A stretch of 64,000 nt of DNA from the NCBI RefSeq assembly GCF_033304595.1, contig NZ_CP116341.1:1283001-1347000 (forward strand). The letters are read 5' to 3'. Below are positions 20,288 through 30,240 of this stretch, piece by piece. The position numbers and the translations under genes are program-made. The notes beneath the pieces are model-generated. The model was not told the origin of the DNA. It saw nothing but the letters and a program-made list of their open reading frames with translations, and ran no database searches. This DNA comes from Sporosarcina jeotgali (GTDB taxonomy: Bacteria; Bacillota; Bacilli; Bacillales_A; Planococcaceae). Position 1 is the stretch's first letter. Each line of letters opens with the position of its first letter.

Positions 20288-22099
20288 ATGTCAAAAATAC
20301 CTGAACAGACGATCGAAGAGATTCGAACAAAAACAGATATAGTCGATCTAATCGGTGAACATGTCCGTCTTACAAAAAGAGGGAAGAACTGGTTTGGTCT
20401 TTGCCCGTTTCATGGAGAAAGCACACCATCTTTTTCAGTATCTGAAGAAAAACAGCTCTTTCACTGTTTTGGCTGCGGGGCCAGCGGGAATGCCATCACT
20501 TTTGTAATGGACATTGATAACCGTCCATTTACAGAAGCCGTTGTTCACCTCGCAGAGAGGCTAGACATTCCAATTGACGCATCTGTTGAGATGGGAAGCC
20601 AGTCAGAAAAAGAAGTAGCTCATAAACAGATGTATGAAGCCCATGAATTCGCGGCAAACTTCTATAATCACCTTCTGTTAAATACGGTAGAAGGTGAAAA
20701 AGCATATCAATATCTTGAACAAAGAGGATTTACAAGGGAAAACATCGAAAAGTATAATATAGGGTGGGCATTGGATGACTGGGAAGCGTTATCTTCGCTT
20801 TTACAGCGCCAAGGTTTTGACATGAATGAGATGGAACAAGCGGGGCTTGTTATCCAGCGAGATAACGGAACTGGTTTTTTTGATCGTTTTCGCGGACGAG
20901 TCATGTTTCCACTTTATGACGATCATGGTACAATAGTTGGGTTCTCCGGCAGAGTGCTTGAGAAGTCCGATAAAGAAGCTAAGTATCTAAATAGTCCAGA
21001 AACCCCGATTTTCGAAAAAGGACGATTGTTGTATAATTTTCACCGCGCACGTCTTAATGTTCGAAAAAAGGGTAATGTAATAGTATTCGAAGGATTTATG
21101 GATACGCTGACTGCAGATCGTCACGGGCTGGAAAATACTGTAGCGGTCATGGGGACGGCGTTATCAGATACTCAGCTTATCAAGTTGAAGCGAATCACGA
21201 ACGACCTGATTATTTGCTGTGATGGGGACAACGCAGGATGGGAAGCTTCAAAACGATTTGCAGAACTGGTCATGCAAAAAGGATTTTCACTTAAAATTGC
21301 AGTGCTGCCTAATAAAATGGATCCTGATGACTACATTTCTGAAAATGGAATTGAAGCATTTCAAGAAAAAATAATAAATCGTCCTCATACGTATATGTCT
21401 TTTATTTTGGCATATGCAAAAAAATCTAAAAACCTGTCACATGAAAATGATGTACTCCAATATATTCATGAAGTGATGGAAGAACTTTCCGGGGGTTTAA
21501 CCCCGGTCGAAAAAGACATGATGTTAAGACAGTTATCGATGGATACAAACGTATCCGTTGATGCACTTGAACAGCAGTATGCAAAGGCTGCAGGAAAAGC
21601 AGTCAGGAAAACACAGTCTGACAACTTCTCCGAGCCGTCTGTGCCAATTATACAGCAGAGGAAGCAAAGCATTTCTGCGACCGGACGTGCTGAGCGTTTA
21701 CTGCTAAGTCACATGTTAAACGATGGTTCCTTATTTGACACAATTCAAAATCACCATGAAGAACTGTTTGTTCATGATGACTATACTACAATATATATCC
21801 GATTAGCAGGATTCTATGAACAATATGGTGCTCCAGATTTTCATCGATTCGCAGAAACTATTGAAGATCGCGGGTTGAGAAGGATTGTGCTGGAGGCTGC
21901 TGTAATGGAAAGGGATCCCGAACACGCGGAGCAAGAAGTGGAAGATTGTGTAGTGCATTTAAAGAAACACAGAATTCAACAACAGATTACTCAAAAAATG
22001 CATGAATCAAAAGATGCAGAAAAAATGAACGATCTACCCGCAGCACTTCAGCTGGCGAGAGAGATCATACAGCTCCGGAAATCATTATCGGCAATGTAA
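20288..22099 (+). CDS. dnaG: DNA primase DnaG
   Basis: DnaG makes RNA primers for replication. The 603-residue protein has an N-terminal CHC2 zinc domain (CPFHGESTPSFS...FHCFGCGASGNA, about 40-75), the primase core, a TOPRIM domain (VIVFEGFMDTLTADRHG; CCDGDNAG), and a C-terminal helicase-binding helical region. The ATG has a modest AGATGGTGA ribosome binding site. It forms the conserved dnaG-sigA macromolecular-synthesis pair with the next gene. The 164 bp upstream hold no clear promoter that I can define. Confidence 0.98.
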   Translation: MSKIPEQTIEEIRTKTDIVDLIGEHVRLTKRGKNWFGLCPFHGESTPSFSVSEEKQLFHCFGCGASGNAITFVMDIDNRPFTEAVVHLAERLDIPIDASVEMGSQSEKEVAHKQMYEAHEFAANFYNHLLLNTVEGEKAYQYLEQRGFTRENIEKYNIGWALDDWEALSSLLQRQGFDMNEMEQAGLVIQRDNGTGFFDRFRGRVMFPLYDDHGTIVGFSGRVLEKSDKEAKYLNSPETPIFEKGRLLYNFHRARLNVRKKGNVIVFEGFMDTLTADRHGLENTVAVMGTALSDTQLIKLKRITNDLIICCDGDNAGWEASKRFAELVMQKGFSLKIAVLPNKMDPDDYISENGIEAFQEKIINRPHTYMSFILAYAKKSKNLSHENDVLQYIHEVMEELSGGLTPVEKDMMLRQLSMDTNVSVDALEQQYAKAAGKAVRKTQSDNFSEPSVPIIQQRKQSISATGRAERLLLSHMLNDGSLFDTIQNHHEELFVHDDYTTIYIRLAGFYEQYGAPDFHRFAETIEDRGLRRIVLEAAVMERDPEHAEQEVEDCVVHLKKHRIQQQITQKMHESKDAEKMNDLPAALQLAREIIQLRKSLSAM

Positions 22100-22132
22100 G
22101 CCGACCGGCGTACTAAGGAGGAACAGGTTATT

Positions 22133-23251
22133 ATGGCTAAAAAAGAGGAACTAACTGGAGAAACAGAGACAACGTTGGAGGAAGTCAAAGCTGCTTTACT
22201 GGAAACCGGTAAGAAGAGTGGCGAGTTGACAATTGAGGAAGTCACTGAAAAATTGGCTGCTTTTGAAATGGAGCCCGACCAGTTTGAAGAGTTCCTCGAT
22301 CAAATCGAGGCAGCTGGTATTGAAATGGAAGGTAAGGAAGAAAGTTCTGAGGAAGCGCCAGGCAAACCTGCTGCAGATGAAGAACGATTCGATCTAAATG
22401 ACCTGAGTGTTCCACCGGGAGTTAAAATTAATGACCCCGTCCGCATGTACTTAAAAGAAATCGGTCGAGTTGATTTGCTTACCGGTAAAGAAGAAGTAGC
22501 CCTTGCGAAGCGAATTATCGCAGGCGAAGAGGAAGCTAAGAAACGTTTAGCTGAAGCAAACCTGCGTCTTGTAGTAAGTATTGCAAAACGATACGTCGGC
22601 AGAGGCATGCTGTTTTTGGACTTAATCCAAGAAGGAAATATGGGTCTTATTAAAGCTGTTGAAAAGTTTGACCATACAAAAGGATTTAAATTCAGTACGT
22701 ATGCAACGTGGTGGATTCGTCAGGCGATTACCCGTGCAATCGCAGACCAAGCAAGAACTATCCGTATACCAGTGCATATGGTGGAGACGATTAACAAACT
22801 CATCCGTGTCCAGCGCCAATTGCTGCAGGATCTTGGACGAGAACCTTCACCAGAGGAAATCGGGGAAGAGATGGAACTGACACCTGAAAAGGTCCGTGAA
22901 ATTCTAAAGATTGCCCAAGAACCAGTGTCACTCGAAACACCTATTGGTGAAGAAGATGATTCTCATTTAGGTGATTTCATTGAAGACTCGGAAGCGCAAT
23001 CTCCGTCAGATCACGCAGCTTATGAATTATTAAAAGAGCAGCTGGAAGATGTGTTAGATACACTTACAGATCGCGAGGAAAATGTTCTTCGACTGCGATT
23101 CGGATTAGACGATGGACGTACGAGAACTTTGGAAGAAGTCGGAAAAGTTTTCGGAGTCACACGTGAGCGGATTCGACAAATCGAGGCGAAGGCACTTCGT
23201 AAATTGCGGCATCCTTCTCGCAGCAAGCGTCTGAAAGACTTTTTAGAATAA
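22133..23251 (+). CDS. sigA: Primary RNA polymerase sigma factor SigA (RpoD)
   Basis: SigA directs RNA polymerase to vegetative promoters. The 372-residue protein has region 1.1, region 2 with the -10 recognition helix ([22 protein letters not shown]), region 3, and region 4.2 helix-turn-helix ([25 protein letters not shown]), ending in LKDFLE. AAGGAGGAAC precedes the ATG. It lies 33 bp after dnaG. Confidence 0.98.
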   Translation: MAKKEELTGETETTLEEVKAALLETGKKSGELTIEEVTEKLAAFEMEPDQFEEFLDQIEAAGIEMEGKEESSEEAPGKPAADEERFDLNDLSVPPGVKINDPVRMYLKEIGRVDLLTGKEEVALAKRIIAGEEEAKKRLAEANLRLVVSIAKRYVGRGMLFLDLIQEGNMGLIKAVEKFDHTKGFKFSTYATWWIRQAITRAIADQARTIRIPVHMVETINKLIRVQRQLLQDLGREPSPEEIGEEMELTPEKVREILKIAQEPVSLETPIGEEDDSHLGDFIEDSEAQSPSDHAAYELLKEQLEDVLDTLTDREENVLRLRFGLDDGRTRTLEEVGKVFGVTRERIRQIEAKALRKLRHPSRSKRLKDFLE

Positions 23252-23257
23252 GAAACT

Positions 23258-23291
23258 GGCACCGGGCAAATTCCTTGCCGGTGTCTTTTTT
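23258..23291 (+). terminator. Intrinsic terminator after sigA
   Basis: GCACCGGGCAA pairs with TTGCCGGTGTC with one bulge, followed by a run of T at 23285-23291. Confidence 0.8.
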
Positions 23292-23312
23292 CAGTAGAAG
23301 GAGAGAGCGTTT

Positions 23313-23870
23313 ATGAATGTACAGCGTAAACGAATCATTATTTCAGAAATACATTATTGGAAAAAGAATCGTCTGCTGCCAGAGCATTATTGTGACTTTT
23401 TAATTACGTTATATGCTCAAGGGGAAACTGAAGCTGCAACAAGCATAAAGAATGAAAGAGGTATTTTGGAAAAAGAAAGGTCCTCTATCACCAAAAAAAT
23501 GATTTTATTGGCAATCTTAGCTGCAGGTCTTTCCGCTTTGATGTTTACAATCGGCAATTATCCTATCATTATGATTTCGGCAGCTTCCATTTTTGTCCTT
23601 GGTTTACTAGTAAGATTACTAATGAGTAAACCATTTCGTTCTGCCCTGATTCCTTTTACATATATTATTTCCGCTTTTATGCTGCTCGGTATTTCTCTCA
23701 AAGTATGGTTTGCTTTCTTTGAAGGTGAAACGATGTTGTTGTTGGGAATTCTAATGTTGAATAGTATTTTATGGCTTTTCGCTGGACGATTGTTAAAGCT
23801 TCTGTATTTTACGATTTCAGGTGCCGCAGGCTTACTGATGGTTATTGGATTTTTACTCATTTCCTATTGA
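23313..23870 (+). CDS. Hypothetical multi-pass membrane protein downstream of sigA
   Basis: I do not recognise this 185-residue protein as a named gene. It has a short cytoplasmic N-terminus (EIHYWKKNRLLPEHYCDFL), reminiscent of the DUF2157-type start, an amphipathic linker, then about six hydrophobic helices arranged in pairs (about 63-183). A good AAGGAGAGAG Shine-Dalgarno precedes the ATG, and codon use matches its neighbours, so it is a real gene. No enzymatic motif is visible. Confidence 0.75.
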   Translation: MNVQRKRIIISEIHYWKKNRLLPEHYCDFLITLYAQGETEAATSIKNERGILEKERSSITKKMILLAILAAGLSALMFTIGNYPIIMISAASIFVLGLLVRLLMSKPFRSALIPFTYIISAFMLLGISLKVWFAFFEGETMLLLGILMLNSILWLFAGRLLKLLYFTISGAAGLLMVIGFLLISY

Positions 23871-23954
23871 GTAAAAGTCCTTTTTTTCTGTTAAACTATC
23901 CGCTAATTCTGTATAATGAATTATGTAAGCGTTCACAGAAAAGGGGATGTCATA

Positions 23955-25097
23955 ATGGATTTCAATTTAACATCAGAACAGCAAATGATTCAACGGACAA
24001 TTCGAGAGTTTGCAAACGAAGTTGTTGCACCAGGAGCGATTGAGCGGGATCGTACGAATGAATTCCCTGTCGAGATTTTCAAACAGCTTTCTGAAATGGG
24101 AATGATGGGGCTTCCATTTTCAGAAGAGTATGGAGGAGCCGGTGCAGATACGATTAGTTTCGCGATTGTTACAGAAGAATTGAGCCGTGCTTGTGCGTCA
24201 ACCGGAATTACTTATTCTGCGCACATATCGCTTGGGGGAGCGCCGCTCAGCTTATTTGGAACAGAGGAACAAAAGCAGAAATATTTGCGCCCGATATGTG
24301 AAGGTACTTCCTTTGGAGCTTTTGGTCTGACTGAACCGAATGCCGGATCGGATGCAGGGGGCACGCAAACTACTGCTAAGCTTAAAGATGGAAACTATAC
24401 AATCAATGGATCAAAAGTATATATAACGAATGCGAGTTACGCTAAAAATCTAGCGCTGACCGCTATTACAGGTCAGACAGAAAATGGCGGAAAAGAGATT
24501 AGTGCGATCATTGTCCCTACAGATGCAGAGGGATTCAAAGTAATTGATAACTATGAAAAAATGGGATTGCACGCATCCAATACAACAGAACTCGTCATGG
24601 AGAATGTACAAGTACCTGAAGAGAATCTTCTTGGTAAAAAAGGGAATGGATTCCGTCAGTTCTTAGTGACATTGGATGGAGGACGGATCGGAATTGCGGC
24701 AATGGCTGTAGGGATTGCTCAGGCGGCCTATGATCGTGCTATGCAATACGCTAAAGAACGAAAGCAGTTTGGAAAGTCATTATCTGAGTTTCAGGTGACA
24801 CAATTTAAACTTGCGGATATGGCGCTGAAAATTGAACTTGCAAGAAATATGGTCTACAAAGCGGCTTGGTTGAAAGATGAAGGGAAACCATTTACTAAGG
24901 AAGCTGCCATGTGTAAGCTATATGCATCTGAGATGGCTATGGAAGTAGCGGATGAAGCGATTCAAATTCATGGCGGGTATGGGTATATGCGTGAATATGA
25001 AGTTGAGAGATACATGCGTGATGCAAAGCTATTGGAAATTGGCGAAGGAACTTCAGAGGTTCAGCATATGGTGATTGCCCGTCAAATCGGATGCTGA
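23955..25097 (+). CDS. Acyl-CoA dehydrogenase
   Basis: This FAD enzyme oxidises acyl-CoA to enoyl-CoA. The 380-residue protein has the family core: the N-terminal helical domain, the beta-domain signature FGLTEPNAGSDAGGT (about 123-137), and the C-terminal HGGYGYMREYEVERYMRDAK with EIGEGTSEVQ. It resembles short-chain or branched-chain acyl-CoA dehydrogenases, but the substrate cannot be fixed from sequence alone. AAAGGGGAT favours ATG 23955 over the in-frame ATG at 23916. It is not part of the B. subtilis gene order here. Confidence 0.93.
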   Translation: MDFNLTSEQQMIQRTIREFANEVVAPGAIERDRTNEFPVEIFKQLSEMGMMGLPFSEEYGGAGADTISFAIVTEELSRACASTGITYSAHISLGGAPLSLFGTEEQKQKYLRPICEGTSFGAFGLTEPNAGSDAGGTQTTAKLKDGNYTINGSKVYITNASYAKNLALTAITGQTENGGKEISAIIVPTDAEGFKVIDNYEKMGLHASNTTELVMENVQVPEENLLGKKGNGFRQFLVTLDGGRIGIAAMAVGIAQAAYDRAMQYAKERKQFGKSLSEFQVTQFKLADMALKIELARNMVYKAAWLKDEGKPFTKEAAMCKLYASEMAMEVADEAIQIHGGYGYMREYEVERYMRDAKLLEIGEGTSEVQHMVIARQIGC

Positions 25098-25105
25098 CGA
25101 AATAA

Positions 25106-25135
25106 GTTCACAAAGTATGTCCAAATTGTCACAAA
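25106..25135 (+). promoter_or_regulatory. Two candidate ResD-like sites upstream of cccA
   Basis: The complement strand reads TTTGTGAAC (25114-25106) and TTTGTGACA (25135-25127), two near matches to the ResD consensus TTTGTGAAT spaced 21 bp apart, two helical turns. A TACAAT -10 at 25182-25187 lies downstream. The assignment is inference. Confidence 0.35.
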
Positions 25136-25242
25136 AGAGAAAAGTCTATTGATAAGTCTTTCGGTTTTAGCCAGAATACAGTACAATAAGATATGTGCAC
25201 TATATACTACAGAATAGTTTCTGGTGAAGGAGGTTAAATTCG

Positions 25243-25617
25243 TTGAGTAAAAATCCTGTTGTTCCTTATATTTTGATTTTCGCACTAGGAATTGGACTCA
25301 TTTTCTTCATGTCCCTTTATGGTATTGATCAGAAGAAAGAAATTGCCGATGCTGATGGCGAAGCAACTGAAGAAGGTACGAAAGAAGATGCAGGCGCATC
25401 CTCTGAATTCGATGCTGAAGCTGTTGCTCAGCAAAAATGTATCGGATGTCACGGTGGAGATTTAGAAGGCGCTGTTGGTCCTAGCCTTCACGGTGAAGAC
25501 AAAGATGCTAAAGAGCTTCACGAGATCATCAAGAATGGTAAAGGCGGAATGCCTGCTGGACTCATCCCTGATGAGAACATCGACGCAATGGTCGATTACA
25601 TTCTTACACTAAAATGA
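25243..25617 (+). CDS. cccA: Membrane-anchored cytochrome c550
   Basis: This small c-type cytochrome carries electrons on the outer face of the membrane. The 124-residue protein has one N-terminal transmembrane anchor (VVPYILIFALGIGLIFFMSLYG), an acidic linker, then a class I cytochrome domain with one haem motif CIGCH (about 66-70) and the axial Met region GGMPAGL. TTG 25243 is preceded by GAAGGAGGTTAA. In B. subtilis cccA also follows sigA, though with other genes between. Confidence 0.92.
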   Translation: MSKNPVVPYILIFALGIGLIFFMSLYGIDQKKEIADADGEATEEGTKEDAGASSEFDAEAVAQQKCIGCHGGDLEGAVGPSLHGEDKDAKELHEIIKNGKGGMPAGLIPDENIDAMVDYILTLK

Positions 25618-25625
25618 TAATCTAG

Positions 25626-25670
25626 AGAGCAATCAGTGTGGCGGATTCCCGCCGCCTGATTGCTCTTTTG
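25626..25670 (+). terminator. Intrinsic terminator after cccA
   Basis: AGAGCAATCAG pairs with CTGATTGCTCT, with an inner GGCGG/CCGCC stem, followed by TTTG. Confidence 0.85.
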
Positions 25671-25759
25671 TTTGATACGTGCAAAAAGGTCTTATTTTCG
25701 ATAAGATTAATGGAAGAAGCGACGTAAGTGTGTACGTCTGCTGAAAGGTGGAACAAAGA

Positions 25760-26458
25760 GTGAACGCTAAAAATTTATCAGAACGATTGCGATTAGTCGC
25801 ATCATTTGCAGAAACAGGAACTGTCCTTGCGGATATTGGAAGTGATCATGCATATCTGCCATGCTGGCTCATCCAAAATGGCCGAATCTCGCGTGCAATT
25901 GCAGGAGAAGTTGTAAGAGGTCCATTTGAATCAGCTAAACGTAATGTGGCGAAAGAAGGCTTAACTGATCAGATTACAGTGCGTCTTGCAAATGGACTGC
26001 AAGCTATTTTACCTGAGGATCGGGTTGAAACAGTAACGATTGCGGGGATGGGCGGGTCGTTAATTGCTTCTATATTGAAAAGTGATTCAAAAAGGCTATC
26101 TGGAGTCAAGCGGATAATTGTTCAGCCGAATATACATGCAATGGCTATACGGGAATGGGCAGTCGATTACTCATGGATGATCGTGGATGAAACGATTCTA
26201 AAAGAAGATAATAAAATATATGAAATTCTTGTACTCGAAAGAGGCGAACAGTCTTATACCTCAGAAGAGCTGCTAATGGGACCGATTCTTTTGCAGGAGC
26301 GTACTGCTGTTTTCCAAGAGAAGTGGCAAGGGGAGTTAAAGGAGATAGAACGTGTTATCCATGTATTAACGCAGTCTGCACAATCTGAAGAAGCAAAATC
26401 AAAGCGCCAGCAACTGAACGCAACGAAGGATATGATTGAAAGGGTGTTGAAATCATGA
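25760..26458 (+). CDS. trmK: tRNA (adenine-22-N1)-methyltransferase TrmK
   Basis: TrmK makes m1A22 in tRNA. The 232-residue protein has a Rossmann fold with the SAM motif VLADIGSDHAYLP (about 23-35) and the catalytic-domain motif TIAGMGGSLIASIL, plus a C-terminal coiled-coil arm. AAAGGTGG at 25744-25751 suits GTG 25760 better than the in-frame GTG at 25748. It overlaps the Nif3-family gene by ATGA. Confidence 0.93.
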   Translation: MNAKNLSERLRLVASFAETGTVLADIGSDHAYLPCWLIQNGRISRAIAGEVVRGPFESAKRNVAKEGLTDQITVRLANGLQAILPEDRVETVTIAGMGGSLIASILKSDSKRLSGVKRIIVQPNIHAMAIREWAVDYSWMIVDETILKEDNKIYEILVLERGEQSYTSEELLMGPILLQERTAVFQEKWQGELKEIERVIHVLTQSAQSEEAKSKRQQLNATKDMIERVLKS

Positions 26459-27264
26459 AAAACGTAAATGGTCATGAAATCATTCAATTATTTGAAGAGT
26501 GGGCACCGAAAAAGTTGGCAATGGACGGGGATCCGATTGGTTTACATATTGGGCAATTGAATCGTCCAGTTGAAAAGGTCTTAATTACATTAGATGTGAA
26601 TGAAGCGGTTGTCGATGAAGCGATTGAGCTTGGAGCGACGCTTATCATTGCACATCACCCGCCATTATTCAGACCGGCTAAACACATCTGGACCGATACA
26701 CCTCAGGGACGAATGATAGAAAAGTGCATCAAACACGATTTGTCCGTGTATGCTGCTCATACGAATCTCGACATTGCGATTGGCGGAGTGAATGATTTAC
26801 TCGCTGAAAAACTTGAGCTGACTGAGTTGAAAATCATTGAACAAACTTCTGTCCAAGGGGATCAAGAATATGGCTTAGGACGGGTTGGCAGGCTGACTTC
26901 ACCCATGTCGCTTGAACAGTTTGCTCGATTTGTGAAAAAGAAATTAGACGTTCCTGCGGTTAGAATAGTAGGGGATAAAGAACGTTTAATTCAGAAGGTT
27001 GGTGTTTTAGGCGGGGATGGCAACAAATACATCTATGCAGCAAAACGTGCCGGCGCAGATGTGTTAGTGACAGGTGATATGTATTACCACGTCGCCCAAG
27101 ATGCAGAAGCAATTGACTTGAGTATTGTGGACCCTGGTCATAATGTTGAAAAAGTGATGATTCAAGGAGTAGCAGATTATATGACTGCAAAATGTGAAGA
27201 TCGAAAATATAAAGTGATTTTTTTACAATCTAAACTAACTACTGAACCGTTCACATTTCTTTAA
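26455..27264 (+). CDS. yqfO: Nif3-family protein (GTP cyclohydrolase I type 2-like), short form
   Basis: Nif3-like proteins form toroidal dimetal-binding hexamers; the cellular reaction is not established. The 269-residue product has the metal motifs IIAHHPPLF (about 63-71), HTNLD and, near the C-terminus, GDMYYHVAQDA and DPGHNVEK. B. subtilis YqfO is about 373 residues because of an inserted PII/CutA-like domain; that insertion is absent here, between about residues 125 and 135. It is translationally coupled to trmK. Confidence 0.92.
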   Translation: MKNVNGHEIIQLFEEWAPKKLAMDGDPIGLHIGQLNRPVEKVLITLDVNEAVVDEAIELGATLIIAHHPPLFRPAKHIWTDTPQGRMIEKCIKHDLSVYAAHTNLDIAIGGVNDLLAEKLELTELKIIEQTSVQGDQEYGLGRVGRLTSPMSLEQFARFVKKKLDVPAVRIVGDKERLIQKVGVLGGDGNKYIYAAKRAGADVLVTGDMYYHVAQDAEAIDLSIVDPGHNVEKVMIQGVADYMTAKCEDRKYKVIFLQSKLTTEPFTFL

Positions 27265-27267
27265 ATA

Positions 27268-27305
27268 AAATCCCCCAACTTCTCCGGTGAGAGGTTGGGG
27301 GATTT
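27268..27305. terminator. Bidirectional terminator between yqfO and ispH
   Basis: AAATCCCCCAAC-TCTC pairs with GAGAGGTTGGGGGATTT around CGGT, with A/T-rich flanks on both sides between convergent genes. Confidence 0.9.
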
Positions 27306-27311
27306 ACTCAT

Positions 27312-28283
27312 TTAAGCATACGGTTCGATTCGAGTCACGGGTGTTGGATTTTTAATTTTCGGCAAAAGTCGATTCAAGTCAAACTTGCGCTCTGCCATGT
27401 GTGTCGAAGAATCGTCAGGATCATACTTAGTCAGGAATTCGATGACTTCACGTACAATCAAAGTAGGAGTAGAAGCGCCTGCTGTAACTGCAACGCGTTC
27501 GACACCTTCTAACCAGCTTAACTGAATTTCAGAGACGTCTGAAATTCGATAAGATGGGGTATTAGCAATTTCAACTGAAACTTGAGTTAACCGGTTTGAG
27601 TTATTGCTCTTCGGATCACCGACAACAATTAACAGGTCTGCTTCGCCCGCTTGCTCTGCAACGGCTTCTTGTCGAACTTGTGTCGCCATGCAAATTTCTT
27701 TATGAACTTCAATTTGGGGATATTTTTTCTTCAAGTCTTCCATGAGATGGATTACGTCCCACTGACTCATAGTTGTCTGATTTGTGACAAGTAACTTATC
27801 GTTTTGAAGAGTCAGCTGTTCAATATCCTCAGCATTTTCCACTAGATGGACTCTTCCGGGTGCAACGCCAAGAGCGCCTTCAGGTTCCGGATGATGGGCT
27901 TTACCGATATAGATAATGTCATAGCCTTCAGCTGTTTTCTCGCGAATCAAGTCATGAGTGACCGTTACGTCAGGACACGTAGCGTCAATTGAAACGAGTC
28001 CTTTTTTTCGTGCCAGTTCCCGAACTTCAGGAGATACGCCATGCGCTGTGAATATTACAGTACCCGTCTCAACTTGATTGAGAATTTCGAGACGATTATC
28101 TCCTTCTAATGTGATAATGCCATCTTCTTCAAAGGCATCCGTCACATGCTTGTTGTGTACAATCATGCCCAATATATAAATCGGTCTCGGCAATGATTCG
28201 TCGAGTGCCGCATTTCTAGCAATCACCATTGCATCGACGACCCCGTAACAATAACCCCGCGGGGAAATCTTCAATACTTTCAT
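27312..28283 (-). CDS. ispH: 4-hydroxy-3-methylbut-2-enyl diphosphate reductase IspH
   Basis: IspH makes IPP and DMAPP in the last step of the MEP pathway. The 323-residue iron-sulfur enzyme has its three cluster cysteines in [20 protein letters not shown] and KEICMATQ, plus the [11 protein letters not shown] segment. GAGGAGTGAG upstream on the complement strand sets ATG at 28283 ([11 protein letters not shown]). The frame stays open to 28547, but that extension overlaps yqfQ and is not coding. ispG, from the same pathway, is also in the window. Confidence 0.97.
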   Translation of the reverse strand: MKVLKISPRGYCYGVVDAMVIARNAALDESLPRPIYILGMIVHNKHVTDAFEEDGIITLEGDNRLEILNQVETGTVIFTAHGVSPEVRELARKKGLVSIDATCPDVTVTHDLIREKTAEGYDIIYIGKAHHPEPEGALGVAPGRVHLVENAEDIEQLTLQNDKLLVTNQTTMSQWDVIHLMEDLKKKYPQIEVHKEICMATQVRQEAVAEQAGEADLLIVVGDPKSNNSNRLTQVSVEIANTPSYRISDVSEIQLSWLEGVERVAVTAGASTPTLIVREVIEFLTKYDPDDSSTHMAERKFDLNRLLPKIKNPTPVTRIEPYA

Positions 28284-28350
28284 TTTTTCGCTCACTCCTC
28301 TAAAGGGATCTACCCCTATTATAGCGGAGATGGATGAAAGGTTCAAAGTC

Positions 28351-28830
28351 TTAGATTGGCGGCTGGAACACTTTTGGTACGGAAGGCAGCGGACCTGCTG
28401 CTGAAGGTGCTGCTGCCCGTGCAACTGAAGTTGCGGCGGATGCTCCTGCTGCTCCTGCATCCGGAAGAGATTGAAAACCTCGATATAATTTCCACATGGC
28501 GGGTATGTTTTGAAGCATTGGTGCAAACTGTTGTACCATAGGGGCATATTGTTGCACAGTTGTCATAAAACGATTGGCGGTTTCCATATACATTTCAGGT
28601 TTCGAAAGACCAGCCCCTGCAGGTGTTCCACTTTGCGGCTGCTGTTGACCGCCAAACCCAGGATCCATTCCAAATGGGGAAGGCTGCTGGTTCGCCTGGC
28701 CTTGTGAAAATGGTGCTGCAGGACCCTGCGTAAAGGGAGTGGCCTGCTGGAAATTACCACGAAACATCTGCTGTCCGGCAGGGGCTTGACGCTGCTGATT
28801 CGCAAACGGATAAAAAGATTGATATCTCAT
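28351..28830 (-). CDS. yqfQ: YqfQ-like protein (VrrA family)
   Basis: YqfQ is a small Bacillales protein of unknown function. The 159-residue product has a low-complexity N-terminal half rich in Gln, Pro, Gly and Phe and a conserved core (about 88-125: [27 protein letters not shown]) that identifies the family, then an Ala/Pro-rich tail. AAAGGAGAT on the complement strand selects ATG 28830. Gln-rich repeats make it prone to length variation. It is divergent from cshB. Confidence 0.85.
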   Translation of the reverse strand: MRYQSFYPFANQQRQAPAGQQMFRGNFQQATPFTQGPAAPFSQGQANQQPSPFGMDPGFGGQQQPQSGTPAGAGLSKPEMYMETANRFMTTVQQYAPMVQQFAPMLQNIPAMWKLYRGFQSLPDAGAAGASAATSVARAAAPSAAGPLPSVPKVFQPPI

Positions 28831-28906
28831 AATGATCTCCTTTCCCAAAGAGTACTTTGTCTATAAAGTATCCTATGCGAAAAAAACAACCAGCGGTACA
28901 GTTTCG

Positions 28907-28915
28907 TGCTACAAT
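28907..28915 (+). promoter_or_regulatory. Extended -10 promoter candidate for cshB
   Basis: TGCTACAAT is an extended -10 (TGn plus TACAAT) about 30 bp before the cshB start. No good -35 hexamer is visible. Confidence 0.4.
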
Positions 28916-28944
28916 GAACGAATGAATGATAGGAGGACACGAAC

Positions 28945-30240
28945 ATGTCTAGATACACTGATTACCAATTTAAACCGTTTCTACGCGATGCGATAGAACA
29001 ATTGGGCTTCACAAGTCCAACCCCCATCCAAAAGGAAATGATTCCGCTTATTTTAAAAGGCCAGAGCGCAATCGGGCAAGCACATACAGGAACAGGGAAA
29101 TCTCATAGTTTCCTGATTCCAATTTTACAGCGCATTAATACAGATGCAGATGAGCTTCAAGGAGTTATTACAGCTCCAACGCGGGAGCTTGCGATCCAGT
29201 TGTTTGATGAGTTGAAAAAACTGACGGCATCTTCTGAAGTGCGAACAAGTCTATTGATAGGCGGCACAGATAAGAAACGTTCAGCTGACAAATTGAAATC
29301 GAACCCTCATTTAGTCGTTGGAACGCCGGGACGTATCCGAGATATGTCAGATACAGGTGCGTTATCGATTCATACTGCCCGCATTCTCGTAATAGACGAG
29401 GCTGATCTGGCGTTTGATATGGGATTCATTGAAGATATTGACCAATTTGCGGGGAAAATGCCAAGTGACTTGGAAATGTATGTTTTCTCTGCAACTATTC
29501 CAGAAAAACTAAAGCCGTTCCTGGCAAAGTATATGAACTCACCTGTTCATGTTCAGCTTGGTACGAAAAAGCCATTGACGGAAGGCATGCATTATTCACT
29601 CGTTCCTGTCAGAGGAATGGATCGCAAAAAGAAACTTTTAAATGTCATTCAGGCAATCAATCCCTATTTGGCGATTATTTTCACTAATACAAAACAAAAT
29701 GCAGATGAGCTTGCTGGTTTTTTAGCTGCTCAAGGTGTGAAAACCGGGAAAATCCATGGGGACTTGAATGCCAGGGAACGGACACGTATGATGAAACAAA
29801 TTCGTGATTTGGAGTACCAATTTATTGTAGCGACAGATTTAGCGGCGCGCGGCATTGATATCCCTGGCGTAAGCCACGTCATCAACTACGAGCTTCCTGA
29901 AGACCTCGAGTTCTATATCCACCGTGTTGGACGTACAGCACGTGCTGGTTTAGAAGGGGTTGCAATTACGTTGTTTGACCCTTCCGAGGATGATGCTATC
30001 GTTAAAATCGAGAAAATGGGTATCCCATTTGTACATGAAGATGTAAAAAATGGTGAATGGTCGCAGCTGAAAGAACGTCATTCCAGAAAGAACAGACCGA
30101 AAGAACAGGATGAAATCGACAAGAAGGCTGCTGCTTTAATCCGGAAACCCGCTAAGGTGAAACCTGGTTATAAAAAGAAGCGGGCTGCTGAAGTGGATCG
30201 CTTTAAAAAGCGTGAAAGGAGAATGAATAAGAAAAAATGA
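28945..30240 (+). CDS. cshB: DEAD-box RNA helicase CshB
   Basis: CshB unwinds structured RNA, notably in cold adaptation and ribosome biogenesis. The 431-residue protein has the Q motif ([13 protein letters not shown]), Walker [12 protein letters not shown] (about 48-58), PTRELA, DEAD in [13 protein letters not shown] in FSATIP, and the helicase C domain with ARGIDIPGV and [10 protein letters not shown]. The C-terminus is strongly basic ([26 protein letters not shown]), fitting RNA binding. nfo overlaps its end by ATGA. Confidence 0.96.
   Translation: MSRYTDYQFKPFLRDAIEQLGFTSPTPIQKEMIPLILKGQSAIGQAHTGTGKSHSFLIPILQRINTDADELQGVITAPTRELAIQLFDELKKLTASSEVRTSLLIGGTDKKRSADKLKSNPHLVVGTPGRIRDMSDTGALSIHTARILVIDEADLAFDMGFIEDIDQFAGKMPSDLEMYVFSATIPEKLKPFLAKYMNSPVHVQLGTKKPLTEGMHYSLVPVRGMDRKKKLLNVIQAINPYLAIIFTNTKQNADELAGFLAAQGVKTGKIHGDLNARERTRMMKQIRDLEYQFIVATDLAARGIDIPGVSHVINYELPEDLEFYIHRVGRTARAGLEGVAITLFDPSEDDAIVKIEKMGIPFVHEDVKNGEWSQLKERHSRKNRPKEQDEIDKKAAALIRKPAKVKPGYKKKRAAEVDRFKKRERRMNKKK

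Noticed and set aside
28284..28547. An N-terminal extension of the ispH frame
   Set aside because: It overlaps yqfQ, does not resemble IspH, and a strong Shine-Dalgarno sits just before [11 protein letters not shown] at 28283.
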